NCBI RefSeq assembly: GCF_009764645.1
Contig: NZ_RWIM01000168.1
Coordinates: 1-64,000 of the forward strand
Source of the DNA: Pseudomonas sp. PB106
GTDB taxonomy: Bacteria; Pseudomonadota; Gammaproteobacteria; Pseudomonadales; Pseudomonadaceae
Reading direction: 5' to 3'
Length of the DNA stretch: 64,000 bases
Below the pieces are notes generated by a model. That model saw only the letters and a list, made by a program, of their open reading frames with translations, ran no database searches and was not told the origin of the DNA. Of the stretch, positions 35,337 to 43,157 are shown piece after piece. A program made the position numbers and the translations under genes. The stretch's first letter is position 1; the number at the start of each line of letters is the position of its first letter.

Positions 35337-36962
35337 TTATTTGCTGACGCTGACGCCGTAGAAGGAGTTCAAGCCGAATGGGCTGATCTTGAAGTCCTGC
35401 ACGTTGGCGCGCATGGGTTGGTACACCGTCGAGTGAGCGATAGGTGTCATAGGGACTGCATCTTTGAGGACGTGTTGCGCCTCTTTGTACAGTTCGGTGC
35501 GCTTACCTTGGTCGGTTGTGCGCTTGGCTTCTTTGACGAGGCCGTCGAACTTCTTGTCGCACCACTTGGAGAAGTTGTTGCCGCTGAGCGAGTCGCAGCC
35601 GAACAGCACGTTCAGCCAGTTGTCCGGGTCACCGTTATCACCGCTCCAGCCAATGATCATGGCCTGGTTCTCGCCACCCTTGGAGCGCTTGATGTACTCG
35701 CCCCACTCATAGCTGGTGATTTTCACTTTCAAGCCGATCTTGGCCCAGTCGGACTGGAGCATTTCGGCCATCAGTTTGGCGTTCGGGTTGTATGGACGCT
35801 GAACCGGCATCGCCCACAGAACGATCTCGGTACCTTCCTTGACGCCGGCTTCCTTGAGCAGCTGTTTGGCTTTTTCAGGGTCGTACTTGGCGTCTTTGAT
35901 GGTGGTGTCGTAAGACCACTGGGTCGGCGGCATGGCGTTAACGGCCAGTTGGCCTGCGCCCTGATAAACCGAGTCGATGATCTGTGGCTTGTTCACAGCC
36001 ATGTCCAGCGCCTGACGGACGCGCAGGTCAGCCAGCGGGTTGGCCTCGTTGCTGCCCTTGACCTTGTCCATCACGTTGTAGGCGATGTAGCCGAGGTTGA
36101 AGCCAGCCTGGTCAGGCATCTTCAGGGCTTTGTCTTCTTTGAGTGCCTTCAGATCGGCCGGACGCGGGAACAGGGTGACCTGGCACTCGTTCTTTTTCAG
36201 CTTCTGAATACGCACCGACGGGTCGGTGGTGATGGCGAAGATCAGGTTGTCGATCTTCACATCTTCAGGCTTCCAGTAGTCCTTGTTCCCGGTGTAGCGG
36301 ATGTTGGAGTCTTTCTGGTAGCTCTTGAACACGAACGGGCCAGTGCCGATCGGCTTCTGGTTGATGTCGGCAGCCTTGCCTTCCTTGAGCAGCTGGGCAG
36401 CGTACTCGGCGGACTGTACCGACGCGAAGCTCATGGCCATGTTCTGGATGAACGCGGCGTCGACTTCTTTCAGGGTGAACTTGACGGTGTGCTCGTCGAC
36501 TTTATCGATCTTGGTGATGTTGGTGTCCATCCCCATGTCGGTGAAGTACGGGAATTCGGTCGGGTACGCCTTACGGAACGGGTCATCCTTGTTAATCATG
36601 CGATTGAAGGTGAACAGCACGTCGTCGGCGTTGAACTCACGAGTCGGTTTGAAATACGGGGTGGTGTGGAACTTGACGCCTTCACGCAGGTGGAAGGTGT
36701 AAGTCAGGCCATCATCGGAAATGTCCCACTTGGTCGCCAGACCAGGAATCACGGCGGTGCCGCCGCGCTCGAACTGGGTCAGACGGTTGAACATGGTTTC
36801 GGCTGAGGCGTCGAAGTCGGTTCCGGTGGTGTACTGGCCTGGGTCGAAACCGGCCGGGCTGCCTTCGGAGCAGAACACCAGGTTAGTCGCAGCGGATGCG
36901 AAAGGTGCGGAGGCTAACAAGCCTGCGCCGACTAAAAACGGAATGACCGCGTGTTTAAGCAT
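35337..36962 (-). CDS. dppA: Di/tripeptide ABC transporter substrate-binding protein (DppA2 position)
   Basis: 541-residue solute-binding protein. Signal peptide AVIPFLVGAGLLASA...ASA, mature start TNLVFCSEGSPAGFD. ATG 36962 has TGAGG upstream; the frame to 36986 adds eight residues before the signal peptide. It is slightly longer than its neighbours because of an insert (DKVKGSNEANPLADL) before the ALDMAVNKP motif. Likely monocistronic, between two terminators. Confidence 0.93.
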   Translation of the reverse strand: MLKHAVIPFLVGAGLLASAPFASAATNLVFCSEGSPAGFDPGQYTTGTDFDASAETMFNRLTQFERGGTAVIPGLATKWDISDDGLTYTFHLREGVKFHTTPYFKPTREFNADDVLFTFNRMINKDDPFRKAYPTEFPYFTDMGMDTNITKIDKVDEHTVKFTLKEVDAAFIQNMAMSFASVQSAEYAAQLLKEGKAADINQKPIGTGPFVFKSYQKDSNIRYTGNKDYWKPEDVKIDNLIFAITTDPSVRIQKLKKNECQVTLFPRPADLKALKEDKALKMPDQAGFNLGYIAYNVMDKVKGSNEANPLADLRVRQALDMAVNKPQIIDSVYQGAGQLAVNAMPPTQWSYDTTIKDAKYDPEKAKQLLKEAGVKEGTEIVLWAMPVQRPYNPNAKLMAEMLQSDWAKIGLKVKITSYEWGEYIKRSKGGENQAMIIGWSGDNGDPDNWLNVLFGCDSLSGNNFSKWCDKKFDGLVKEAKRTTDQGKRTELYKEAQHVLKDAVPMTPIAHSTVYQPMRANVQDFKISPFGLNSFYGVSVSK

Positions 36963-37168
36963 GTTGGCCTCATGATTTGTTGTCATTTTTTAGTTGTGAG
37001 GTACGACCTCGTGAGTCGTGCCTGCGGATACTTATGCAGGGGCCATACCCATTGCAAGATCCAGAACGACTGCCGGCCTCAAACCGTGGCACGAACGTAC
37101 CTTAATGTCGCATCTGTATAACTTCTGACGCATTTGACCGTTTGCGAGTGGTTTTTACGGTGCAAATG

Positions 37169-37218
37169 AAGCCCCAAAACGGTGCGCTGGTCACGTTGTG
37201 CGCGCCGCCTTGGGGCTT
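37169..37218 (-). terminator. Probable terminator after the first binding-protein gene
   Basis: Outer stem AAGCCCCAA/TTGGGGCTT and inner GGCGCGC/GCGCACC pairing starting 5 bp past the stop codon. There is only a short, interrupted T run after it on the minus strand. Confidence 0.6.
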
Positions 37219-37222
37219 GGTG

Positions 37223-38824
37223 TTACTTATTTATACCCACGCCATAGAAGGGCGTTAGACCGAAAGGGCTGATACGGAAATCAGTGACTTCCTTGCGCAG
37301 TGGCTGGAACACCGTGGAGTTGGCAATCGGTGTGATCGGCACCTGCTGTTTAAGGATCAGTTGCGCCTGTTGATACAGTTTTACCCGTTGCTGTTTGTCA
37401 GTGGACAGCTTGGCTTGTTGCACCAGTTTGTCGTAGGCCGGATCGCACCATTTGGCATAGTTGCTGCCTTTCACCGCCGCGCAGCTGTAGAGCACGCCAA
37501 GCCAGTTGTCCGGGTCACCGTTGTCACCGGTCCAGCCATAGATCATGGCGTCGTGTTCGCCATTTTTCGCGCGCTTGATGTACTCGCCCCATTCATAGCT
37601 GACGATGTTGGCCTTGATGCCGATTTTCTCCCAGTCCTGCTGAATCATCTGCGCCGACATGCGCGCATTCGGGTTCGACGCGCGTTGCACTGTCATTGCC
37701 CAAAGGTTGATGGTTGTACCCGGCGCAACCCCTGCTTCTTTCAGTAGCACCTTGGCTTTTACCGGATCGTAGGGAGCGTCCTTGATGTTCGGGTCATAGG
37801 ACCATTGCGCCGGCGGCAAAGCGTTTTGCGCTAATTGCCCGGCACTCTGGTAGACGGCTTTGATGATCGCCGGTTTGTCGATGGCCATGTCCAGTGCCTG
37901 TCGCACCTTCAACTGATCGAGCGGTGGATGAGTGGTGTTGTAGGCGAGGAAGCCGAGGTTGAACCCGGCTTGTTTGAGCACGCGCAGATTCGGGTCTTTC
38001 TCCATCACTTCGATGTCGGCGGGGCGCGGATAGCCGCTGACCTGGCATTCGCCGGCCTTGAGTTTTTGCAGGCGCACGGCGGCATCCGGGGTGATGGAGA
38101 AGATCAGGTTGTCGATCTTCACGTCTTCGGGTTTCCAGTAGGCCGTGTTGGCGGCGTAGCGGATTTGTGAGTCCTTCTGATAGCGCTTGAACACGAACGG
38201 GCCGGTGCCGATCGGCTTCTGGTTGAGGTCGGCGGCTTTGCCTTCCTTCAGCAGTTGCGCGGCGTATTCGGCCGATTGCACCGAGGCGAAGCTCATGGCG
38301 AGGTTTTGCACGAACGCGGCGTCGACGTTGTTGAGGTTGAAGCGCACTGTCTGGTCGTCGAGTTTTTCTACCGATTTGATCGTGGTGTTCAGGCCCATGT
38401 CGGTGAAGTACGGGGATTCGGCGGGGTAGGCCTTGCGGAAGGCGTTGTCCGTGTCGAGCAGGCGCTGGAAGGTGAAGAGGACGTCGTCGGCGTTGAAATC
38501 GCGGGTGGGTTTGAAGTAGTCGGTGGTGTGGAATTTTACGTTTTGGCGCAGGTGGAAGGTGTATTGCAGGCCATCCGGGGAGACGTCCCATTTTGTCGCC
38601 AGGCCGGGTTCGATGTCGGTGCCGCCGCGCTGGAATTGGGTGAGGCGGTTGAAGACGGTTTCGGCGGAGGCGTCGAAGTCGGTGCCGCTGGTGTATTGGC
38701 TGGGGTCGAAGCCGGCGGGGCTGGCTTCGGAGCAGTAGACGAGGGTGGTGGCGGCGTTGGCGATTGGGGCTATGGCTGTTAGGGCGAGGGAGATTAATAG
38801 TGGTTTTAGCGTGGATCTTGGCAT
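37223..38824 (-). CDS. dppA: Di/tripeptide ABC transporter substrate-binding protein (DppA1 position)
   Basis: 533-residue solute-binding protein, first of the locus. Signal peptide LLISLALTAIAPIANA, mature start TTLVYCSEASPAGFD. It shares DVKIDNLIF and ALDMAIDKP with its paralogues. The 5' third uses noticeably more G/T-ending codons on the plus-strand reading than the rest, a mild compositional difference that may reflect age or transfer. The ribosome site is weak (CCCCGGG region before ATG 38824). Confidence 0.92.
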   Translation of the reverse strand: MPRSTLKPLLISLALTAIAPIANAATTLVYCSEASPAGFDPSQYTSGTDFDASAETVFNRLTQFQRGGTDIEPGLATKWDVSPDGLQYTFHLRQNVKFHTTDYFKPTRDFNADDVLFTFQRLLDTDNAFRKAYPAESPYFTDMGLNTTIKSVEKLDDQTVRFNLNNVDAAFVQNLAMSFASVQSAEYAAQLLKEGKAADLNQKPIGTGPFVFKRYQKDSQIRYAANTAYWKPEDVKIDNLIFSITPDAAVRLQKLKAGECQVSGYPRPADIEVMEKDPNLRVLKQAGFNLGFLAYNTTHPPLDQLKVRQALDMAIDKPAIIKAVYQSAGQLAQNALPPAQWSYDPNIKDAPYDPVKAKVLLKEAGVAPGTTINLWAMTVQRASNPNARMSAQMIQQDWEKIGIKANIVSYEWGEYIKRAKNGEHDAMIYGWTGDNGDPDNWLGVLYSCAAVKGSNYAKWCDPAYDKLVQQAKLSTDKQQRVKLYQQAQLILKQQVPITPIANSTVFQPLRKEVTDFRISPFGLTPFYGVGINK

Positions 38825-38950
38825 GGGGTACCCGGGGGAATCGGCGGTGGTTGTTGGTTGAGGTTAGCGGGGATTTGGGGATGTTCGGAAATATCGTTTT
38901 TTCTGTTGGAGTGTCTATCTCGGTATATGTAGGGGCTTTTTCGGGTACAT

Positions 38951-39341
38951 ATCCGTTGCTGCGGTTACGGCCGCTTAGGGTTCCGCCCTTACGGCGGGTC
39001 ACTTTTTCCAGACGCCGAAAAAGTAACCAAAAAGGCTTGCTCCTACGTGCGGCCCGCTCGCTGGGGCTCGGGGTTCCTTCGCTGCGGGATCGATCCGGGC
39101 GCAGCGCCTCCGGTTTGCTTCGCTGCACCTCCTCTCGCTGTGTTCGACTTCGTCGAACGGTCGCTACGCTCCCACGCCCGGATCCATCCCTCCGCTCAGC
39201 CTTCCGACGTCGCCCGTGGATCAAGATCAAGAGCTGCAGCCGAGCTTGCGCTCATCCTGCGAGTGGTGCGGCTGCGCCGCGGGTTTTGTGTAGGAGCTGC
39301 CGCAGGCTCGGGCCGCGATCGGACGATCTTTTGATCTTGCT
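38951..39341 (+). repeat. Long structured repeat, copy B
   Basis: About 391 bp matching 23671-24077 in the same orientation. Hairpins at 38983-38997, 39001-39024, 39143-39157 and 39268-39280 correspond to those of copy A with compensating base changes. It lacks a roughly 16-bp insertion in the loop of the second hairpin. It is fused to a full GTAGGAGCTGCC REP pair (39290-39395). Open frames through it (for example plus strand 38764-39429) are not credible genes. Confidence 0.85.
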
Positions 39342-39395
39342 TGTGGTTTTGAAAGATCAACGTCAAAAGATCGCAGCCTTCGGCAGCTCCACAGG
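39290..39395. repeat. REP pair at the end of repeat copy B
   Basis: GTGTAGGAGCTGCCGCAGGCTCGGGCCGCGATC ... GATCGCAGCCTTCGGCAGCTCC. The left arm has an insertion (TCGGGCCGCGATCGGAC) found identically at the end of copy A, so the arm belongs to the long repeat. Confidence 0.75.
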
Positions 39396-39429
39396 GGTGG
39401 GGTGTTTAAAAGGGTTTTGGAATAGGTGA

Positions 39430-39732
39430 ACCTTCCCACAAGGTTTTCAGGTTGTCCGTCGGACGTGGGCGCTCTAGGCTTCGGTTGTCGCTGAAGACTC
39501 AGCGAACGGGTGTGAGAACCTGGGAAAAATTAGTGATTCGGTCCCTGTATCCGCATAATTGCCGCCAGCTTATTCGCTGTCTGCAAATGCGCTATGGCGG
39601 CTGTGTGTGGGCAGGCTTCGGTCTGGCCGGTTTTCCTATTTTTCCGGTTTCTCACCCCGCACATAGCTGCCACCCACTTCGCCGCGTGAGAAACGGCAAG
39701 GGCTGGCTCCCATTTGCAAAATAGGGTTTCCA
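39430..39732 (+). ncRNA. Structured leader upstream of the DUF6124-like gene
   Basis: Contains a perfect hairpin TCGCTGA-AGAC-TCAGCGA (39488-39505). Two interlocking helices follow: 39592-39599 with 39658-39666 (one bulge), and 39644-39655 with 39686-39696 (one bulge). This is H-type pseudoknot geometry ending about 36 nt before the ATG. A 90-codon frame (39452-39724) also crosses the region and stops 9 bases before the gene; it could be a translated leader instead. Together with the repeats it accounts for the gap 38825-39732. Confidence 0.45.
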
Positions 39733-40095
39733 ATGACTAAGCCAGTTCCCGATCCACCCCTCGAATCCACAACCCCGCTCGAAGACGCCATCCGCGTCGA
39801 CGATCAGATCAAGAACCGCGAAGCGATCAAGCGCGCGCTGGATTTCTACCTCAGCCCCGAACCCAGTAAACCGCGATCCCCCTCCGCGATGTTTCTTGTC
39901 CACCCGAACATCGACACGGAAAGTCTGCTCGCGCATGCCTGCGAATCGCTGGCTTCGGCGAATGTCATGGCGGGTGATTTCGCTGATCAGCTCAGCCGCC
40001 CGCAACGCAGCACGGCGTTGGCGATTCAGCAGATTGTGATGCTGGCGGAGTTGGCGGTGAACCGGGCGCTGGATCGGGTTGATCCGCGTACCTGA
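39733..40095 (+). CDS. DUF6124/DUF3077-like small protein
   Basis: 120 residues, no signal peptide or membrane span. The N-terminus (TKPVPDPPLE) is Pro-rich. The C-terminal half LLAHACESLASANVMAGDF...LAIQQIVMLAELAVNRALD forms two amphipathic helices; this combination is typical of a Pseudomonas-restricted family of short proteins (DUF6124, by recognition). Function unknown. It is probably cytoplasmic and helical, perhaps oligomeric. The ribosome site is weak (TAGGG). Its leader is unusually structured. Confidence 0.8.
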   Translation: MTKPVPDPPLESTTPLEDAIRVDDQIKNREAIKRALDFYLSPEPSKPRSPSAMFLVHPNIDTESLLAHACESLASANVMAGDFADQLSRPQRSTALAIQQIVMLAELAVNRALDRVDPRT

Positions 40096-40120
40096 TTCGT
40101 CGGGATACCGCGTCATCGTT

Positions 40121-40208
40121 CATCGCGGGCAAGCCCGCTCCCATAGGGTTATATGCAATTTTCAAAACACCGCAGAACCTGTGGGAGCTGGCTTGCCAGC
40201 GATGGCGG
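40121..40208. repeat. Two REP arms
   Basis: CATCGCGGGCAAGCCCGCTCCCATAGGG (40121-40148) and CCTGTGGGAGCTGGCTTGCCAGCGATGG (40178-40205): arms from two sub-families facing outward. Confidence 0.75.
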
Positions 40209-40235
40209 CAGATCATTCACCCCAAAATTCGGGCA

Positions 40236-40272
40236 CAAAAAAACCGGCGATCATTCACTGATCGCCGGTCTT
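40236..40272. terminator. Terminator of the SIMPL gene
   Basis: ACCGGCGAT-CATTCACTG-ATCGCCGGT, with an A7 tract on the plus strand giving a T run for minus-strand transcripts. Confidence 0.88.
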
Positions 40273-40291
40273 TCATTCAGCCCACGTCACA

Positions 40292-41008
40292 TCACTGCAT
40301 CAACACTTCAATCGAGCCATCGGCCGTCATGCTGACCTGGCTGGTGCCCGCTTCAACTTCAGGCGTCACCGGCGCCGAGTCCATGGCCGCCGCTTTCATC
40401 ATCATCGGTGCGCGCAGGTACGGTTGTGGATAACCGTTGCTGTTGAGGTTCAGGTTGACGATTTTGTAGCCTTTGCCGCCCAGTGCATCGGTGGCCAATT
40501 GGGCGCGGGCCTTGAAGGCGCTCACGGCTTCTTTGAGCAACTGGTCTTCACTGGATTTGCGGGTCGGGTCGGCGATGGCGAAGTCCATGCCACCCATTTT
40601 CAGGTCACCCAACAGTTCGCCGGTGAGTTTGGACAGGGCGGCGAAGTCGGAGCTTTCCAGGCGCAGCTCGGCGCGTTCGCGCCAGCCGGTGATCTTCTGA
40701 CCTTTAGTGTCGTAGATCGGGTAACTGTTGCGGCTGCCCTGGCGCAGGGTGATGTCTTTGACTTGCTTGGCTTGGGCCAGGGCCTTGTTCATGGTGGTGC
40801 TGACGTCGGCGGCGAGTTTGGCCGGGTCGGTATTTTGCTCTTCGGTGTAGAGAGTGACGATCATCAGATCGCGGGCGACTTCCTGGCTGACTTCGGCGCG
40901 CAGGGAGATCTGGTTGTAGTGCAGCTCATCGGCGGCCAGGGCCGGAAGGCTGGCGATGCTGCCGACGGTCAGGGCGAGAAAGGCGGCGCTGCGGCGAAAG
41001 GTGTGCAT
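40292..41008 (-). CDS. SIMPL domain-containing protein (DUF541)
   Basis: 238-residue secreted protein. The signal peptide AAFLALTVGSIASLPALAA is cleaved near residue 25; the rest is one SIMPL/DUF541 (Oscillin-like BP26) domain, with the typical periodic alpha/beta pattern and the VKDITLRQGSRNSYPIYD segment. Homologues form periplasmic or outer-membrane ring assemblies and are linked to stress or membrane homeostasis. ATG 41008 (after AAGGAGC) is chosen over 41062. Confidence 0.88.
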   Translation of the reverse strand: MHTFRRSAAFLALTVGSIASLPALAADELHYNQISLRAEVSQEVARDLMIVTLYTEEQNTDPAKLAADVSTTMNKALAQAKQVKDITLRQGSRNSYPIYDTKGQKITGWRERAELRLESSDFAALSKLTGELLGDLKMGGMDFAIADPTRKSSEDQLLKEAVSAFKARAQLATDALGGKGYKIVNLNLNSNGYPQPYLRAPMMMKAAAMDSAPVTPEVEAGTSQVSMTADGSIEVLMQ

Positions 41009-41075
41009 GAAGGCTCCTTGATGAGGGCGCAGGTGATGGTTCGGGGGCCTGCGTGAAACCATCAGACTCTATAAA

Positions 41076-41153
41076 GCAGCTTCAAGTTGCAAGCGTCGAG
41101 CTGCAAGCCAAAAGCTTTTACTTATAGCTTGTAGCTGGAAACTTGCAGCTTCC
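41076..41153. repeat. Cluster of AGCTTGCAAGCT-type short repeats
   Basis: CAGCTTCAAGTTGCAAGCGTCGAGCTGCAAGC, AGCTTGTAGCT and GAAACTTGCAGCTTCC are partly inverted copies of one another. The same motif lies after speC (16368-16402). A -10-like TATACT at 41203-41208 downstream may serve roxS. Confidence 0.6.
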
Positions 41154-41245
41154 GGGCTGTGGTCGTTTGCCGCACTTTCGCCTCTCGGGCGCGTGGCTTG
41201 GTTATACTCCGTGCGATCCGCCTGGAGCGCTCATCAGGAGAGCTC

Positions 41246-42508
41246 ATGCTCGCCCCCGTACAACTGACTTCCGCCACTCGCCAGAACCTCTGGCGGCTGA
41301 CCTTCATCCGCACGCTGGTGCTTGCCGCGCAGGCCGGTTCCGTGGGCCTGGCTTACTGGCTGCAATTGTTGCCGTTGCCGTGGGTGCAGCTGGCGATGAC
41401 TCTCGGCTGCTCGACGCTGCTCTGCGTATTTACCGCCGTGCGTTTGCGCACCTCGTGGCCGGTGACTGAGCTTGAATATGCGCTGCAACTGGCCTGCGAC
41501 CTGGTGATCCACAGTGCGCTGTTGTATTTCTCCGGTGGTTCGACCAACCCGTTCGTTTCCTATTATCTGGTGCCGCTGACCATCGCTGCGGTGACGCTGC
41601 CGTGGCGCTATTCGGTGATTCTGTCCGGTATCGCGCTGGCGCTGTATACGGTGATGCTGACGCGGTTCTATCCGCTGGAAACCTTGCCGGTCGCCCGCGA
41701 AAACCTGCAGATCTACGGCATGTGGCTGAGCTTTGCCCTGGCCGCTGCGGTGATCACGTTTTTCGCCGCGCGGATGGCTGAAGAGCTGCGCCGTCAGGAA
41801 GAATTGCGCGCGATCCGCCGCGAAGAAGGTCTGCGCGATCAGCAATTGCTGGCCGTCGCCACCCAGGCCGCCGGCGCCGCCCATGAGCTGGGCACACCGC
41901 TGGCGACCATGAGCGTGTTGCTCAAGGAAATGCAGCAGGATCATCCCGACCCGATGCTGCAGGACGATCTGAAGGTGCTGCAGGATCAGGTCAAACTCTG
42001 CAAAGAAACCTTGCAGCAGTTGGTGCGTGCCGCCGAAGCCAATCGTCGTCTGGCCGTCGAGATGCAGGACGTCACCGACTGGCTCGACGAAGCGCTCAAC
42101 CGCTGGCACCTGATGCGCCCGGAAGCCAGCTATCGCTTCCATCGCCTCGGCCAAGGCACCGTGCCGCGCATGGCGCCGCCGCCGGATCTGACGCAGGCAC
42201 TGTTGAATCTGCTCAACAACGCTGCCGATGCCTGCCCGGAAAATCTCCAGGTCACGCTCGACTGGGATGCGGAAAACCTGACCATCAGTATTCGTGACCA
42301 CGGCGCCGGTGTGCCGCTGGCCATCGCCGAGCAGATCGGCAAACCGTTTTTTACCACCAAGGGCAAAGGTTTCGGCCTGGGCCTGTTTTTGAGCAAGGCC
42401 AGCGTGACACGCGCCGGCGGCTCAGTGAAACTCTATAGTCATGAGGAAGGCGGCACGCTCACCGAGCTGCGCCTGCCCCATGGCGCCCGAGGAGACCAAC
42501 ATGAGTGA
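41246..42508 (+). CDS. roxS: Redox sensor histidine kinase RoxS (RegB/PrrB family)
   Basis: 420-residue membrane sensor. Six hydrophobic segments (about 18-175) contain the quinone-binding signature GGSTNPF (97-103). The H-box AAHELGTPLA has phospho-acceptor His213, and the redox-active Cys of RegB has an equivalent at Cys252 (QVKLCKETL). N box LLNLLNNAADA and G boxes DHGAGVP and GKGFGLGLFL complete the ATPase. It senses the respiratory state and phosphorylates RoxR. ATG 41246 follows AGGAG. The gene overlaps roxR by 8 bases. Confidence 0.94.
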   Translation: MLAPVQLTSATRQNLWRLTFIRTLVLAAQAGSVGLAYWLQLLPLPWVQLAMTLGCSTLLCVFTAVRLRTSWPVTELEYALQLACDLVIHSALLYFSGGSTNPFVSYYLVPLTIAAVTLPWRYSVILSGIALALYTVMLTRFYPLETLPVARENLQIYGMWLSFALAAAVITFFAARMAEELRRQEELRAIRREEGLRDQQLLAVATQAAGAAHELGTPLATMSVLLKEMQQDHPDPMLQDDLKVLQDQVKLCKETLQQLVRAAEANRRLAVEMQDVTDWLDEALNRWHLMRPEASYRFHRLGQGTVPRMAPPPDLTQALLNLLNNAADACPENLQVTLDWDAENLTISIRDHGAGVPLAIAEQIGKPFFTTKGKGFGLGLFLSKASVTRAGGSVKLYSHEEGGTLTELRLPHGARGDQHE

Positions 42509-43061
42509 CGAAATCCAAGTCGAAGGCGAAGAACTGCCGCATTTGCTGCTGGTCGACGACGACGCAACGTTCACCCGCGTCATGGCCCGTGCCATGGCTC
42601 GCCGTGGCTTTCGCGTCAGCACCGCCGGTTCCGCTGAAGAAGGCCTGACCATCGCCCAGGCCGATCTGCCGGACTACGCCGCGCTCGACCTGAAAATGGA
42701 CGGCGATTCCGGCCTGGTGCTGCTGCCCAAGCTGCTGGAGCTTGACCCGGAAATGCGCGTGGTGATCCTCACCGGATACTCGAGCATTGCCACCGCTGTC
42801 GAAGCGATCAAGCGTGGCGCCTGCAACTACCTGTGCAAACCGGCCGACGCCGACGACGTGCTGGCCGCGCTGCTGTCCGAGCACGCCGACCTCGACAGTC
42901 TGGTGCCGGAAAACCCGATGTCGGTCGATCGCCTGCAGTGGGAACACATCCAGCGCGTGCTCACTGAACACGAAGGCAACATCTCCGCCACTGCCCGCGC
43001 CCTGGGCATGCACCGCCGCACCTTGCAGCGCAAACTGCAGAAGCGCCCGGTTCGTCGCTGA
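42501..43061 (+). CDS. roxR: Redox response regulator RoxR (RegA/PrrA family)
   Basis: 186-residue response regulator with receiver domain 13-130 (acid pair VDDD, phospho-Asp63 in ALDLKMDGD, Lys in CKPAD). A Fis-like C-terminal helix-turn-helix (GNISATARALGMHRRTLQRKL) follows, as in RegA/PrrA. In Pseudomonas the pair controls terminal oxidases and cyanide tolerance. Translation is coupled to roxS. The same pair occurs in PAO1 (PA4493-PA4494). Confidence 0.95.
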   Translation: MSDEIQVEGEELPHLLLVDDDATFTRVMARAMARRGFRVSTAGSAEEGLTIAQADLPDYAALDLKMDGDSGLVLLPKLLELDPEMRVVILTGYSSIATAVEAIKRGACNYLCKPADADDVLAALLSEHADLDSLVPENPMSVDRLQWEHIQRVLTEHEGNISATARALGMHRRTLQRKLQKRPVRR

Positions 43062-43157
43062 ACCTGCGCTGAACGACTATCGCCAGCCCTCGCGATAAAA
43101 CGCACCGATCTACTATGATCGGTGCGTGTCTGTTCTTTTCTATATCGAGCCTTATCC

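Noticed and set aside
37794..39230. 478-codon minus-strand frame over the first binding protein and repeat copy B
   Set aside because: Runs out of frame through a certain gene and through a repeat; Arg/Pro-rich translation.
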